DNA from: Mixophyes australis
Taxonomy: Eukaryota > Chordata > Amphibia > Anura > Limnodynastidae
Assembly: GCA_036250195.1 (NCBI GenBank)
Contig: JAVHZZ010000001.1
Location: forward strand, 375,330,707 to 375,394,706
Length of the DNA stretch: 64,000 nt
Direction of reading: 5' to 3'
Positions 19,780 through 30,559 of this stretch are shown here, in pieces (the stretch's first letter is position 1; the number at the start of each line of letters is the position of its first letter). Both the position numbers and the translations under genes were made by a program. The notes below the pieces were generated by a model. It was not told the origin of the DNA and did not search any database. It saw nothing but the letters and a program-made list of their open reading frames with translations.

Positions 19780-21061
19780 TGTCACGGGCACTAGGAGTCT
19801 TGCCCAGGATTTCACCAGATGACTGGGCTTACCAGGGTCGTGAAGTTCACACAACGGTCCTCTGGTAGCGGGGTGACTAGCGGAACAGATATCACAGCAG
19901 ATGGAGAGAGAATGCCAAGAAATAATAGGAAAGTCAGTGACTTGCAGCAATCTTTGGTCAATGAATCAGCGACTAGCTGATATAGTGGAAAGGTAGATTT
20001 GAACACGGAGATCAGGATGGACGTGAGTAGATGCAGGGAGGTAGCAAGGAAGTCAGTGGTCTGCGTACAGCAAGTTGTACCACTGCTTATGGTGAAGAGA
20101 CTTGTCCAGGTGCAGGTAGGTAGCGGGGAATTTAGTGGTCTGCGTATAGCAAGTTGTACCACTGCTTAATAGGTGAGGATGTGTACAAGTGTTGTTGAGT
20201 GGAAGCATACAAAGATAATAGGATGCAGACACTGAGAGAACTTGATCCCAATAGGTATGCAGCATATCCAACAAAGTCTATATAACGGTATGTGTGGCGC
20301 TGCTTGGTAGAGACTTGCTCAGCACAGATATGCAGGCCAATAATGGATAGTCAATCACAGTTATGCATATAACGACTGAGTAGTACGGTTAATTCCAAAC
20401 AGGTATGCAGCGTAACAATAACAGTCTATAGCGGGTATGGATACCGCTGCTGAGCGTGGAGACTTGTCTTAGCGGATATGCAGAGTAAATATAGAAAGTC
20501 AATAACAGATAGGCATACCGCTATTCAGTAGAACAGTCTGTCCACAGGGAGATGCAGGAACTGCAGAGACGCTGGACGGCAGAGACCAGTGTAGAAACCA
20601 CAGTTGAGTAGATCCGGTAATCAGAGTCCAGCTGAGGACACAGGCAGGAAACAGGAGACTGTAGCAGGTATGGAAACCAGCGATGAGAAGCACAGGGAAT
20701 CCACAGGAACTGAAGACACTAGTAGTACACAGGAGATAGTAGCGGGTATGGAAACCAGCGATGAGTAGATCAGGAATCAGCAGGAAACTGAAGACACTAG
20801 TAGAACACAGGGAACACCTTCAGAGACTCACAGGGAATGAGACTCCAAGATCAGGCAATGAGGTAATGCACACAGGTGCCTTAAATAGGGAGTTGCCTGA
20901 TCAACCAATTTGGATTAAAAGCAACAGTCACAAGAGTTCTTGGGAGCTGTGCATGCGCAGTCCATTAGGATGGCGGAAGGCCGCGGTTTAGGACAGGTGC
21001 CGGCAGGAAGGCTAGGGAGCCATGCACCAGCGCAGAGGCACTCACGGTCCGGTGAGTGACA
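19780..21061 (-). repeat. Full LTR, right copy (5' LTR)
   Basis: It is 1282 bp, with TG..CA ends. It is nearly identical to the middle LTR apart from scattered substitutions and a few small indels (for example a short deletion near 20240). The outer end borders the TSD CCCAT at 21062-21066. The promoter and predicted start lie near its outer end, so U3 is only about 200 bp and R-U5 about 1.08 kb. Confidence 0.88.
20847..20887 (-). promoter_or_regulatory. Gypsy LTR promoter and predicted self-primer
   Basis: On the minus strand a TATA-type box TATTTAAG (plus 20880-20887) is followed 26 nt later (first T to first T) by TCATTGCCTGATCTT (plus 20861-20847). That sequence pairs with the PBS at 19763-19777. 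The spacing is what is expected between a TATA box and a transcription start, so the pairing sequence should be the very 5' end of the RNA. Confidence 0.65.
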
Positions 21062-21311
21062 CCCATACAGCAACAGGCAGCCTAGCGATTGGCTGGCTGT
21101 TGCTGACCACCAATGATTTTGATATCGTCGCCACCTCCACCCCCCCACGCACCGCGACGACCCCCCCGCGCTGCAACACCCCCCCCCCTGTGATGAGACC
21201 CCTCCCCGAAAAAAAGAAAAAATAAATACTGGCAGCGCTGCGCCCCCCGGGACCCAGCGCCCTAGGCTGCAGCCTGATCAGCCTAGTGGTTGATCAGGCC
21301 CTCCATGCAGG

Positions 21312-22595
21312 CTTCTCTAGAGGCCCAAGCCTTCCAAGATAATGTTTAAGAACAGAATTTCACCATGTCACTGGGAGATGGAGCACACTGTTAGCAAATT
21401 CAGTACTTGCATAATTCTGTGGCTTCGCAAGATTGCTCCATTCAGCTGTTATCGGCACTTGGGGGTCTATTTAAGAAGCAGAGCTCTTTCATTGCTGTTT
21501 GCTATATAAGAAAAGTTAAAATCTGAGATAAAGGATGTTTCTGGTCTTAACCCAATTAACTGAGCCTCCTGCTGCTGTCCCCATAGACCTCTATGGGGAG
21601 AGCAGCACTAATTAATTTATTTATCTCAGGAGTTACTGGTATTTTGCAATGGGATCTAGCTGAAGCCAGTCCATCTTTACTGAATCCCTCTCCTGTGAGG
21701 GATCCGTTCGCTGCCAGCATTAGGTTGTCTATGAATAGCAAAAAATCATCGCCGAGGAGGGAGATCTTTGCTGGGGTTCCCCAGAGTAACCCCTGCAAGG
21801 TATATTACAACAGTGTTTCATTATGCATTGCTGTGATTTGCAGCAATGCATATTGATTGCCACTGCCTGTTATTAATAAATAGACCCCTTGGTGAGATGA
21901 TAGCTGTTCCACTCTAATGTTTGCACAGTCTGCTCATGCAAGAGATTTATTTTTCCTCCAGCGAGCAAAAATCTGTCAGCGTGATGAAACACTCACCGTT
22001 CAAAGATCTCCAGCAGTCTTTTGAATATAGCAATGCTGTCTGCACTATAACAAATGGATCTTAATTCATTGCAGTAGTCTGGGGGATAGTCCTTACGCGT
22101 TTCATCGCCCAAAGTGATTTCATCAGAGGAGTTGAGTGAGCTCTATTTACTGAACACGTTACTATAGGGCTCATCCGAGTCAACTAAACTGCAGTTCTGC
22201 TGTAATTAATGAATTACAACCACTGGATTAGATTATATGTAAACTTTAAGAAATAAAATAAAAATATATAAATATAGGATACAGGAAAGTGATTCTTACT
22301 ACAAATATCACATAGTTTAAATGCTTCAAAATAATTCATTATCTCGACAAATCAATGTTTTGGCCACAACTGTACTTCAGACCTTGAGCAAAATATACAT
22401 ATTTGGTATTCATAAATTAGTGAGAACTAGATCCCAGCTTGGCTTTGTATTGAAGACAGGACTGGGAAGATACTGACCTTATTATTCAGATATGCTTTTT
22501 TTGTCCTTTGACATGTTACTAGTTACCACCTCAGATTCATCCAGATTATAGATTTTTATGATATTGCTGTTGAATTTCAAGGCTACACTGAGGGC
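21312..22595. other. No gene recognised
   Basis: No RNA gene, protein family or complete mobile element was recognised. Short inverted phrases occur near 21540-21800 (for example 'ctgagata..tatctcagg'), but termini and TSD could not be defined. Confidence 0.45.
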
Positions 22596-22603
22596 TCATA
22601 TAC

Positions 22604-22868
22604 CATACTTGCCTACTTTCTCTAAGCTCTTTCCGAGAGAGGGGCGTGACTGGAGGGCCAAACGCATCACTTTGGCCCCGCCCCCCGCAACAGAAATGCC
22701 GTTTTTTTTGCAGGGGGCGGGGCCAAAATGACGTGATTCACCGCGAATCGCGTCATTTTGGAGTGCCAGTAGCGGGATGCGGGAGATTTGCCAGTTCTCC
22801 CGGGAGTCCGTGCGACCGACCCGAATTTCAGGAGTCTCCTGGACATACCGGGAGCATTGGCAAGTATG
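22604..22868. mobile_element. hAT-like MITE with perfect 8-bp TSD
   Basis: The left terminus is CATACTTGCCTAC and the right terminus is TTGGCAAGTATG. The perfect TSD TCATATAC lies at 22596-22603 and 22869-22876. It is 265 bp and CpG-rich, with an inverted 'cgcatcac..'/'ggggcggggccaaaatgacg' core. It is the same family as the elements at 2360-2830. Confidence 0.78.
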
Positions 22869-23198
22869 TCATATACTCCTGAGGAACTCAAAGTTTATCT
22901 CAGGGATATTGTCTTTTCTGGGTTATCTTGGGAAAAAGTGGAGTACCTGGCCCTGAGTGTACCTCCTTTCCCATCTGTAAGGCCTCTGGCCCTGTTGGGT
23001 TTCTCCTGGAATTGTACAGAACTAGCTCTGATATCGTTACCCAGCAAATATTTCAGTAATACATTTCCATTTCTGTGCTGCACTTTTGACATCTTGTTGA
23101 ATTTGTATCCCAAATTAGTCAGTTCTGATAGCAAATGGGAACAAATTGCTATTTATTGGATTTACCTAATAAAGTAGTCTCTTAGGCGCAGACACAGA

Positions 23199-23519
23199 GG
23201 GTCTGATTCATTAAGAAAAGTTAAGCAAACAATTTAGTAAGTTTTCTTACTTAAATTTTTTGGACAAAACCATGTTGCAATGCAAGGGGTGCAAAGGAAT
23301 TTATTATTTTGCACATAAGGAAAAAACTAGATGTTTTTTCATGTAGCACACACATACATGATAGCTTATTTGTACACTGATATTTAAAGTCTATCTAGGA
23401 CATGTCCTACTCCAACTATAAATCTGCCATCACAGTTTAAATTAACCTCCCCCTTCAATGCAACATGGTTTTGCCTTACTTGCTTACTGTTGCTTAACTT
23501 TCCTTAATGAATCAGGCCC
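23199..23519. mobile_element. Foldback MITE, GGGCCTGATTCATTAAG family, copy 1
   Basis: The ends are GGGTCTGATTCATTAAG and CTTAATGAATCAGGCCC, flanked by the 3-bp TSD AGA (23196-23198, 23520-23522). Much of the 321-bp body can fold on itself ('aaaccatgttgcaatgcaaggg' against 'cttcaatgcaacatggttt'). There is no ORF. Confidence 0.78.
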
Positions 23520-23880
23520 AGAGTGAGTACTATGCCAGTTTGCATAGCGTATTTTGAGTGAAATCGCTCTGCACAAGCCCACAAAGTGGCCGCATGCTTA
23601 TTGCACCTATGCAGATTTGCGTGGTTCTGGCACTTAAGCCATTTTTTCACCTGAAAAGGCAGGGCAGGGGAGGGAAAGGGCTCTGTAACATGGTCCAAGT
23701 ACAGTAATGTTTTTTTTTTATTTTGAATTCCAAATAGATTCAGACTGGCTGCAGATGACGATCTCCAGCAATAGTGCAATTGCAGCATTTTAAATTAACC
23801 CAATTTGAGACTGCAATTTGGGGAGCAATAGTGGCCAATTCTGCATCAGCCCCTTTGTGTATAACTTATTTAAAGACATG

Positions 23881-24214
23881 GGGCCTGATTCATTAAGGAA
23901 CTTAAATTAAGAAGTTTCTTATTTAAGTCTCCTGGACAAAACCATGTTACAATGCAAGGGGTGAAAATTTGTTTTCTGTTTTGCACGTAAGTTAAATAAA
24001 TAACTGTTTTTTAATGTAGCACACGAATACTTGATAGCTTATTTGTACACTGAAATTTAAAGTTGATATTTGTGTGCTACATGAAAAAACAGTCAGTATT
24101 TAACTTATGTGCAAAACAGAAAACTAATTTTCACCCCTTGCATTGTAACATGGTTTTGTCCAGGAGACTTAAATAAGAAACTTCTTAATTTAAGTTCCTA
24201 AATGAATCAGGCCC
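23881..24214. mobile_element. Foldback MITE, same family, copy 2
   Basis: The ends are GGGCCTGATTCATTAAG and its imperfect complement, flanked by TSD ATG (23878-23880, 24215-24217). The two arms of about 150 bp are nearly perfect inverted repeats around a short centre near 24040-24060. This copy is better preserved than the one at 23199-23519. Confidence 0.8.
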
Positions 24215-24217
24215 ATG

Positions 24218-24940
24218 GTCTACTTTTTTCATAAGTGTAAAATTATCAGTAACATATATGTCCATATGTAAATATAGGTTGCTGCACCAATTTAACTCAT
24301 GTATAAGTCAGGTATTTGCATTCACTAGGAAATAGCAGGGAGATATATTAGCTATATCGTTCTATCATCCTCAATTTTGTAATGGTTACTCTATTAAATT
24401 TTAATGGGTAATCTTCATTTACCCAGATACAAAAACTTACAGTTTCATTGAAATAATAAATATATTGTTTTATCTTTTGAGTGATTTACAGAATACTGCA
24501 AGGCATCATTCACTTACTTACATTTAAGGTTAATGGTGTTTAGATTGATTTTTTTTTTACACTGCAGGGGACAGGATGATATTAAATGGAAGAAAGTTTT
24601 TTCCCTGTTTATTGATATCAATCAAGACATATACCTTTTTTATTTGTTCATTATTTAAGGACAATATAGAGCAGAAAAATATGCTATAGTATTGTAACCT
24701 CTTCAGAAATCAAGCTTGAAAAATTATGCTGCTGAAAGTTAGAGTTCTAATTATTGCAGTGTGGACATCATTTGAAACAATTGATAAATAAAGGTGAAAC
24801 ATACCATGTAATGTAAAATCAAGTGACAGGTCAAGAAAGACAAATAAAGCAATGTTTGTTGAATTAGAATGGTTTTGGCTGCTACCATAGGAGAGGCAGC
24901 TGCAACACAAGATCTGTAAAGTGGTAGCCACCAGTTATAG
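24218..24940. other. No gene recognised; AT-rich
   Basis: AT-rich sequence with no recognisable gene or element termini. Both strands carry only short ORFs. Confidence 0.45.
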
Positions 24941-24944
24941 TTCT

Positions 24945-25165
24945 GTATTTCGGTAGTCACCAGGGATCTGGGATCTGCATTGTATATCGTCACACGAATG
25001 CTGTCTTTTTGTTTATGGTGATCACTACAATGTTGCCAGTATTCTGTCGTGATCACTAGAATGTTCTCTGTATTGTATAGTTTTCACTAGAATGCTATCT
25101 GTATTGTGTATCAATCACTAAGATGCTCCCTGTATTGTAAACCAGTCACTAGACTGATGTCTGTA
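24945..25165. repeat. Diverged tandem repeat, about 31-bp unit
   Basis: Copies of approximately TCACTAGAATGCTATCTGTATTGTATA with substitutions run in tandem for about seven units. One or two further units reappear at about 25790-25850 ('aggtcactagaatgctatagc'), so the intervening 0.6 kb looks like an insertion into the array. Similar phrases also occur near 9.9-10.0 kb. Confidence 0.6.
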
Positions 25166-25744
25166 TTAATATTATTGATTTGTTGAAGCACAAGGTGCAT
25201 GCTCCAAATCTCCCAGTGCAGTGCAAAAAGCCTGGCCCCATTTCTTCCCGCCCCCCAGAGCCAAAAGGCCCTTAGGGGGCTAAAGGTCTTCAGGCCCCTC
25301 ATCACCAAAGCTAGGGCCAACCTCCATGGTAAGGCTCACATGATTCTCTTTCTCCCCAAGGTCGGCCTGAGTTTCCCTAAAGGATCGTCAGCTCTCCCAT
25401 AAGGACGAAGCCTCTAAAAATTTGGGGTTGCCCATAAGGGTCCCGGGCAAACCCTTGGTGTGTGGCAAAACAAAAAGACAAAATGCGTGCAGAAAGTGCA
25501 TAGAGCTATGTTTTTAACAAATAAATAGTGGCAAAAGGTCCCGCCCCAGTGGCCAGTGGGTATAAAATAATTTTCTTTCCCTACCATAATGTCAGGGCTA
25601 AGAAATAAAAAAGTGGTATGCAGGAATGCAGATTACCAGAGACACACACTGCACCTCTGGCATCAGACACCACCGGCCTTCTGGCATCAGACCATGGTAG
25701 TCTGCATCATCGGAGAGTGGCAGCTCTCTCCTAGTAGGACAGAG

Positions 25745-25780
25745 CTACACTTGATCTTAGACAAAAGGCTGAGAAGTGAT
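25745..25780 (-). pseudogene. U2 snRNA 5'-end fragment
   Basis: On the minus strand from 25780 the sequence reads ATCACTTCTCAGCCTTTTG then TCTAAGATCAAGTGTAG. This matches the first ~36 nt of vertebrate U2 snRNA, including the branch-site-adjacent 5' domain, with three or four transitions/transversions. Similarity stops abruptly and the continuation (CTCTGTCCTACTAGG..) is not U2. It is a 5'-fragment pseudogene or the head of a U2-derived chimeric retrosequence covering part of 25190-25780. Confidence 0.65.
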
Positions 25781-26144
25781 GCCTATACTATATAGGTCAC
25801 TAGAATGCTATAGCTACAAACCATATGGTATAGGTCACTGATGAGTTACTTTATTACAGTATAAATATGAAAGTCTTTGGAAACTCTGTTAAGTAGTGAA
25901 TACTTTATGAGGGAAGTCATATGACTGGTTAGCGTGACCCTTTCTAATAGATTGACCAAATTTGCATCAATTTGATTTAAACACCACCCACTTCGAAATA
26001 AGCCGGGGTCAAACGCAAGATTTGTAGAGGGGGATTTCCATTCCACACTGCTAGTGTGGTAAAGGGGCATCCCACCATTTGAGACAGTGCTAGACTGTTC
26101 TCCATCTCTTTCCATCCCCTTCAATTACACAGTCAATGGTAGCC

Positions 26145-26431
26145 AACTGTCCTGATTCTGGTGGGGCAGTACCTATTTATGTGACTGTCCCGCTCAATCT
26201 GAACTTTGCTTCAGCTGTAAGGATAGTTGGGATGGTGTCCTGCTTCACACTGTACTGCTTATTAAGGGTGAGCTGCTTGCATATAACTGTAGTGCATGTT
26301 GTTTGCCCATAAAGAGCAGCACAGTGTGAAGCGGGACAGATATCCCAACTATCGTGGCAGTCGGGACAGAGGCCTTACTGAGCGGGCTTGTCACACAAAA
26401 TCAGGACTGTCTCACCAAAATCAGGACAGTT
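26145..26431. mobile_element. Possible TIR element
   Basis: The left end AACTGTCCTGATT and the right end AATCAGGACAGTT are exact complements, with 'tggtg'/'tcacc' continuing inside. The body also has an inner inverted motif ('ggatagttgggat' against 'atcccaactatc'). No TSD was established, so the superfamily is open. Confidence 0.45.
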
Positions 26432-26589
26432 AGCAGACGGTGCTGCGCTCTCCCTGTCTGTTCTTATAGTTTTCACCATCTGCGGCTGCTGGTCTCCTAA
26501 GCTCATTCTCTGCTGGTCTGGATCCTGGAACGTTGGAGCCCTGTTTGGTGAAAAGGGAGATACATAAAATATGGAAAGTCTAGCAGTGA

Positions 26590-27065
26590 GTGAGCCCATT
26601 TAGACCCCCTCCCCCAACCACCCCTGATGTTAAATATAGCACCTACATTTGAAAATTAGGCCTCCCTACCCAAAACCATCCCAAAATTAAATAAATAGTA
26701 TTCAGAAATAATAGATAGACCTAATTCCGTCCACCATGCCCTGACATTAATAATTAATTGTATTCACATTTAAGAAATACTCCTATAGCCACCCCCCCAA
26801 ACAGCCACAATATTAAATAATTAGCATTACCATTTAATAATTAAACTTATTTCGATTCAAATTGCCATAATCCTTCTCCCTAAACTCAGTCCCACATTAA
26901 ATTAATACGCACAAACCACCTCAAACTAATTACTATGACCCCACTATTAATTAGTTTGCCCCACCAATAAATTAATATTCCCACCCAGTATTAAATAATT
27001 ACTACCCACGCTCACCAATAAATTACTACCCAGCCTCCACCCTTATTGCAATAAGCCCTCACTAA
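26590..27065. other. No gene; AT-rich, ATTAAATAATTA-type motifs
   Basis: The stretch is rich in dispersed 'ttaaataatta' and 'attaataaatta' motifs with C-runs between them, a degenerate low-complexity region. There is no gene. Confidence 0.5.
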
Positions 27066-27531
27066 AGCTGGGTACACACTACAGAATTTTCCACCAACTT
27101 TTTCTGCCGATCGATTTTACATGCGATCGATGTTCCGATCGCTCGGTCCATAGACTGCATACACACTAGCCTTGTTTTAGACGATAAAGGGAAGAGCGAA
27201 TGTCCCTTTAGCGACTTTTTACAGCCATGTTGTTGTGAGCAATAATTTTAATTTTCGTACACACTGAAGCATCATGTGCGGGGGATGTAACGATATACCA
27301 AAGACATTAGCATAAAGGGGCAAAGCTTTCACTATAGTTAACACCCAAAGCCGCATAAAAAGAGAAGGCAACACTGTCTCTTCATTCATTTATATAAAAT
27401 AGAAGTTTAGTAACATACATAAAATTTAGAAAACTATTTAAGTGGTAAAGTGCAATGCAATGAATATTCCCTAATAATAAAATCTCTTTGTAAGTAATGG
27501 AATGCTCCATTCTCTGCAGGCATCATCGCTG

Positions 27532-27576
27532 ATTGGTCCACAGCAGAAACGAACGCCCATGTCCTAGTGTATAAAA
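27532..27576 (+). promoter_or_regulatory. CCAAT and TATA boxes of the internal unit
   Basis: An inverted CCAAT box (ATTGG) lies at 27532-27536 and a TATA box (TATAAAA) at 27570-27576. An ATG follows at 27616, leaving room for a short leader. The arrangement is that of a compact RNA polymerase II promoter. Confidence 0.5.
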
Positions 27577-27615
27577 TGACAGAGGAACCTGTCTGGCGCC
27601 GAGGAGTGTCAGAAG

Positions 27616-28430
27616 ATGGCGAATGAGAAAGCGTCAGTGGGTGTTAAGGTTGAGGAGAAGGTGTCAGTGGGGGTTGCGGGTGAGGAGAAGGTGTCAGTGG
27701 GGGTTGCAGCTATGGAGACGGAGACTGAGTCAGAGATGGTGCTGGAAGGGCCAAATATTTTTGAAAAAGTTAAGGTGGGGGAGTGAGATACTCAAGAATA
27801 GCAAAGAGCAAATCCAATGAGCCCAAGAGAGGTGGAGATGATGGTCAAAGTACTGAACCAGGATGACAACGACATTAAAAAAGGTCAGTAGCACATGTAG
27901 TGTACCTGCTTGAAGGACTTTATTTCATTCTAGTGTCACACAAAGCAATGTAAACGCCTAATGCCTAATTTGTAACATATTTTTTTATGTCAGAACGAAG
28001 AATTAATGCCGAGAAGGCCTGTTTAGATGCCACTGATACCACTAATGTTACACCTGTTATCAAACAAGAAAAAATTGAAAAAGAAAAATATATAAAAGAA
28101 CTTACAAAGGTATTTCAGTGAACATGTGTAGACCGCTAAATACTTTGGGCACATACCTGTACCGTTATAATAACCAAAATGGCGCCTGTTTTCCAAAATA
28201 TATAGAGGTTAAGCCTGCCATTATGACGATTGCGCCACAGGGACCAAAACATAAACTGATCTCGAGCAGTGTGCAAGGTGAGAAAATGAGAATATTTCTG
28301 TCTTGAATATAAATTACAGATATAGAAGTTTAATGGTAAACTTTTTTTATTTCCTTGTTTCGTAGGTAAAGAAATCAAAGGGAATAGAAACCCAAGCGAC
28401 ATCAAAATCTTTTCTTCCACAAACCAGTAG
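27616..28430 (+). pseudogene. Four-exon gene of unknown family, two nonsense codons
   Basis: I infer exons 27616-27883, 27994-28109, 28208-28277 and 28366-28430. Each junction has GT..AG (AAG/GTCAGT, ATGTCAG/AACG, AAAG/GTATTT, TAGAG/GTTAAG, CAAG/GTGAGA, TCGTAG/GTAAAG), and the phases join in one frame to a TAG at 28428. Exon 1 begins MANEKASVGVKV, contains three copies of an EEKVSVGV-like repeat, then an acidic stretch and 'MSPREVEMMVKVLNQDD'. Exon 2 is Lys/Glu-rich ('KQEKIEKEKYIKELTK') and could form a coiled coil. Exon 1 has in-frame TGA (27784) and TAG (27799), so this copy is probably dead. I do not recognise the family. It could be an accessory gene of the transposon or a captured host gene. 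Confidence 0.45.
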
Positions 28431-28499
28431 CACCTTTAAAGTGTAATACTATTTTTTTCACTTGTTGTATTGCAAACATTTTTGTAAATTTTTTCCTGC

Positions 28500-28505
28500 A
28501 ATAAA
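28500..28505 (+). terminator. Polyadenylation signal of the internal unit
   Basis: AATAAA lies about 70 nt after the inferred stop, followed by a GT-rich stretch ('aactgttgcatgaacactgtggttt'). Confidence 0.5.
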
Positions 28506-29039
28506 ACTGTTGCATGAACACTGTGGTTTATTCTGGGTATTTCACAAATATTACTTAATAAAGGTTAATATGACTTTATAACTTTAATAGTTTATAAAGG
28601 TTAAATTTTATAAAGGGTAAATATGAATACATTGCCAACATAGACGCAAAGGGTAATAACACACGTGCTTTATACAAGTGTAATGGTCTGGAGCCAGACA
28701 GGTGCAATATACATCTATACAAAACACAAGCCTGTGATATGCCGCACCACATGGGACTGGGACAGACATCAAAAATTTACATACACACGCCCCTCAGGTC
28801 GAGGAAGTATCAGAGGATTGTCGTGGATCGGTCGGAAGTTTATACACACCACACAACGGAAACAAGATTGGAACGAAAATATTTAACGGTACGACCAACC
28901 AAATGAGGCGACAATCGTCCATTTGGCCAGACTTTCGTCCATCGTGTCACTAAACACAATTACCCGACTTCTGAATGAGCGGTTGTATGTCAGCTGGTTG
29001 AGCCGATTATTGGACGAAAACCGTGTAGTGTGTACCTCT

Positions 29040-30245
29040 GTCTCCTACATCATGCAGTATGACATGCTGCCCGCCCTGTGAAGGAAGGGGGCGTAATGGA
29101 TCTGTACATAAGCCATTCCCACATTTGCTACATTTGACTAAATTATGCTCACTAAAAATTTGCTGGTGCCTTTCTTATGGACGTACATATCTTCTTGGAA
29201 TATAAAATTGATATTCGCCAAGGGAAATTTTTCATAGAAGTAAATAACACAACATTGGTTCCTACAGCTATTTTCAGATACCACTTTGTGACACACCAAA
29301 TTTAAAATATTGCAATATTAATGTGTCCTAGTTAGGAATCAGTGCAAAACATGATACATAAATGATACGTAAATTGAAAGTAAATTAATTTGAAATTGAT
29401 TTTAATATTTACATAGAAGTCACTGGTCTGTTATATGTAGAGTTGCATACATTTTTTTTTATTACAGAATCAAATAAGAAAGTTTAAGCTAGACCTTACC
29501 AAACTTTATTTCAATGATAATATTAAAACAACCAGGGAATGAAACACTAAAAGCTTTGCTAAGAGTTTATACTTAGTACATATTTTATACTGATCTACTT
29601 CAGTCTATTAATACAGAAATGAAGATTAAACAATCCCTTGGGGATTTTGATGCAATATATTTTTTTCAATTTCATTTACGATCACAAAGCATTAACCTTT
29701 CGTCCTCTTATTCTGGATGTGCTCTTTGGCAGATGGCTCTCTTTTGGGCACTCTAATTGTTACTTACTAAATATAGAGCTCTTGAATGAAATCTTGAAAT
29801 AAGAAATTGTAACATATGTACTTCAAGGCCTAAAAACTATTGAAAGAACTTGCATAATGTAAGCTGAAGAAAGTAATATATTCTGCCTTTTGTTCGGTAC
29901 TCACAGAGATGCTTTCAATAAGATGTCTGATTTTTAAATTTATACTGCCAATTGAAAATAATATCATTTCAAAGTATTTTTAATCATTTTCTTATGGTTT
30001 GTGGTTTGAAAAAACAACATTCAAACAGATCGCCTACTCTGCAGGAATCACACAGAACAACAGTGTTTTGAAGTACTTGTCTTAGCGGCCAAGTTCTATT
30101 GTACAATTTACAATCAAGCTTTGCAGACTACTTTCTTTTGCTGAATTGCTCATTTTTCAAGCTCCTTTATCTTGTTAATTGAAATCCACATTTCATGAGT
30201 CTTCTTGTAGTTAATTTCACCAAACTAGTACAGCCAGGTAGCTTA
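29040..30245. other. No gene recognised; AT-rich
   Basis: No ORF, RNA gene or element termini were seen. The sequence is AT-rich, single-copy in appearance and could include conserved non-coding DNA, which cannot be judged without alignment. Confidence 0.4.
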
Positions 30246-30247
30246 GT

Positions 30248-30554
30248 GGCAGCATGGTGGATTAGTGGTTAGCACTTCTACCTCACAGCACTGGTTTCAT
30301 GAGTTCGATTCCCGACTGATACCTTATCTGTGTGGAGTTTGTATGTTCTCCCCGTGCTTGCATGGGTTTCCTCCCACACTCCAAAAACATACTGGTAGGT
30401 AAATTGACTGCTATCAAAAATAACCATACTCTGTCTGTGTGTGTTTTAGGGGATTAGACTGTAAGCTCCAATTGGGCAGGGACTGATTTGAGTGAGTTCT
30501 CTGTACAGCATTGCAGAATAAGTGGCACTATATAAAAATAAATAGATGATGATG
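30248..30554 (+). mobile_element. tRNA-headed SINE with L2-like tail
   Basis: The 5' head has an RNA polymerase III A box (TAGTGGTTAGC, 30263-30273) and a B box (GAGTTCGATTCCC, 30301-30313). The body has the conserved phrases 'atgttctccccgtg' and 'ccaaaaacatactggtag'. The 3' end 'agtggcactatataaaaataaatagatgatgatg' resembles the L2 tail at about 7940-7985, as expected if L2 enzymes mobilise it. Confidence 0.85.
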
Positions 30555-30559
30555 AAGCC

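Larger units (their letters stand above)
13231..21061 (-). mobile_element. Chromovirus (Ty3/Gypsy) three-LTR tandem array
   Basis: On the plus strand the order is LTR remnant (13231-13733), 851-bp internal piece (13753-14603), full LTR (14604-15893), long internal region (15894-19779), full LTR (19780-21061). All LTRs start TGTCAC and end GTGACA. Only the outermost ends carry a TSD, the perfect 5-mer CCCAT (13226-13230 and 21062-21066). Inference: one integration followed by unequal LTR-LTR exchange or template switching, then a deletion in the left unit. The coding strand is minus, so the 5' LTR is the rightmost one. Confidence 0.88.
11449..21303. mobile_element. Non-autonomous hAT element enlarged by minisatellite and Gypsy insertion
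   Basis: The left terminus is CAGGGCCTGATTAAGG at 11449. The right terminus, read in complement, is GAGGGCCTGATCAACC and ends at 21303. The flanking 8-mers CATACAGG (11441-11448) and CATGCAGG (21304-21311) differ by one transition. Without the Gypsy array (13231-21066) the element is about 2.0 kb, of which about 0.9 kb is a 34-bp minisatellite. There is no transposase ORF. The stretch from 11.6 to 12.2 kb has loose 'ctgcagccattttccttac' repeats. Confidence 0.7.
27070..29036. mobile_element. TIR element carrying an internal spliced gene-like unit
   Basis: The left end is GGGTACACACTAC (27070-27082) and the right end is GTAGTGTGTACC (29025-29036). Subterminal 'TACACACT' motifs recur near both ends. 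The right terminus resembles that of the 428-bp element at 39567-39994, so the two are one family. A TSD is not evident in either copy. The interior has a promoter, four exon-like blocks with consistent phases and a polyadenylation signal (27532-28505), and no recognisable transposase. Confidence 0.62.

Noticed and set aside
25745..25780. Functional U2 snRNA gene
   Set aside because: Only the first ~36 nt match; the Sm site and the 3' stem-loops are absent.
30263..30313. tRNA gene (A and B boxes)
   Set aside because: No cloverleaf could be assigned; the boxes belong to a SINE head with the full SINE body and tail behind it. The same applies at 60463-60513.
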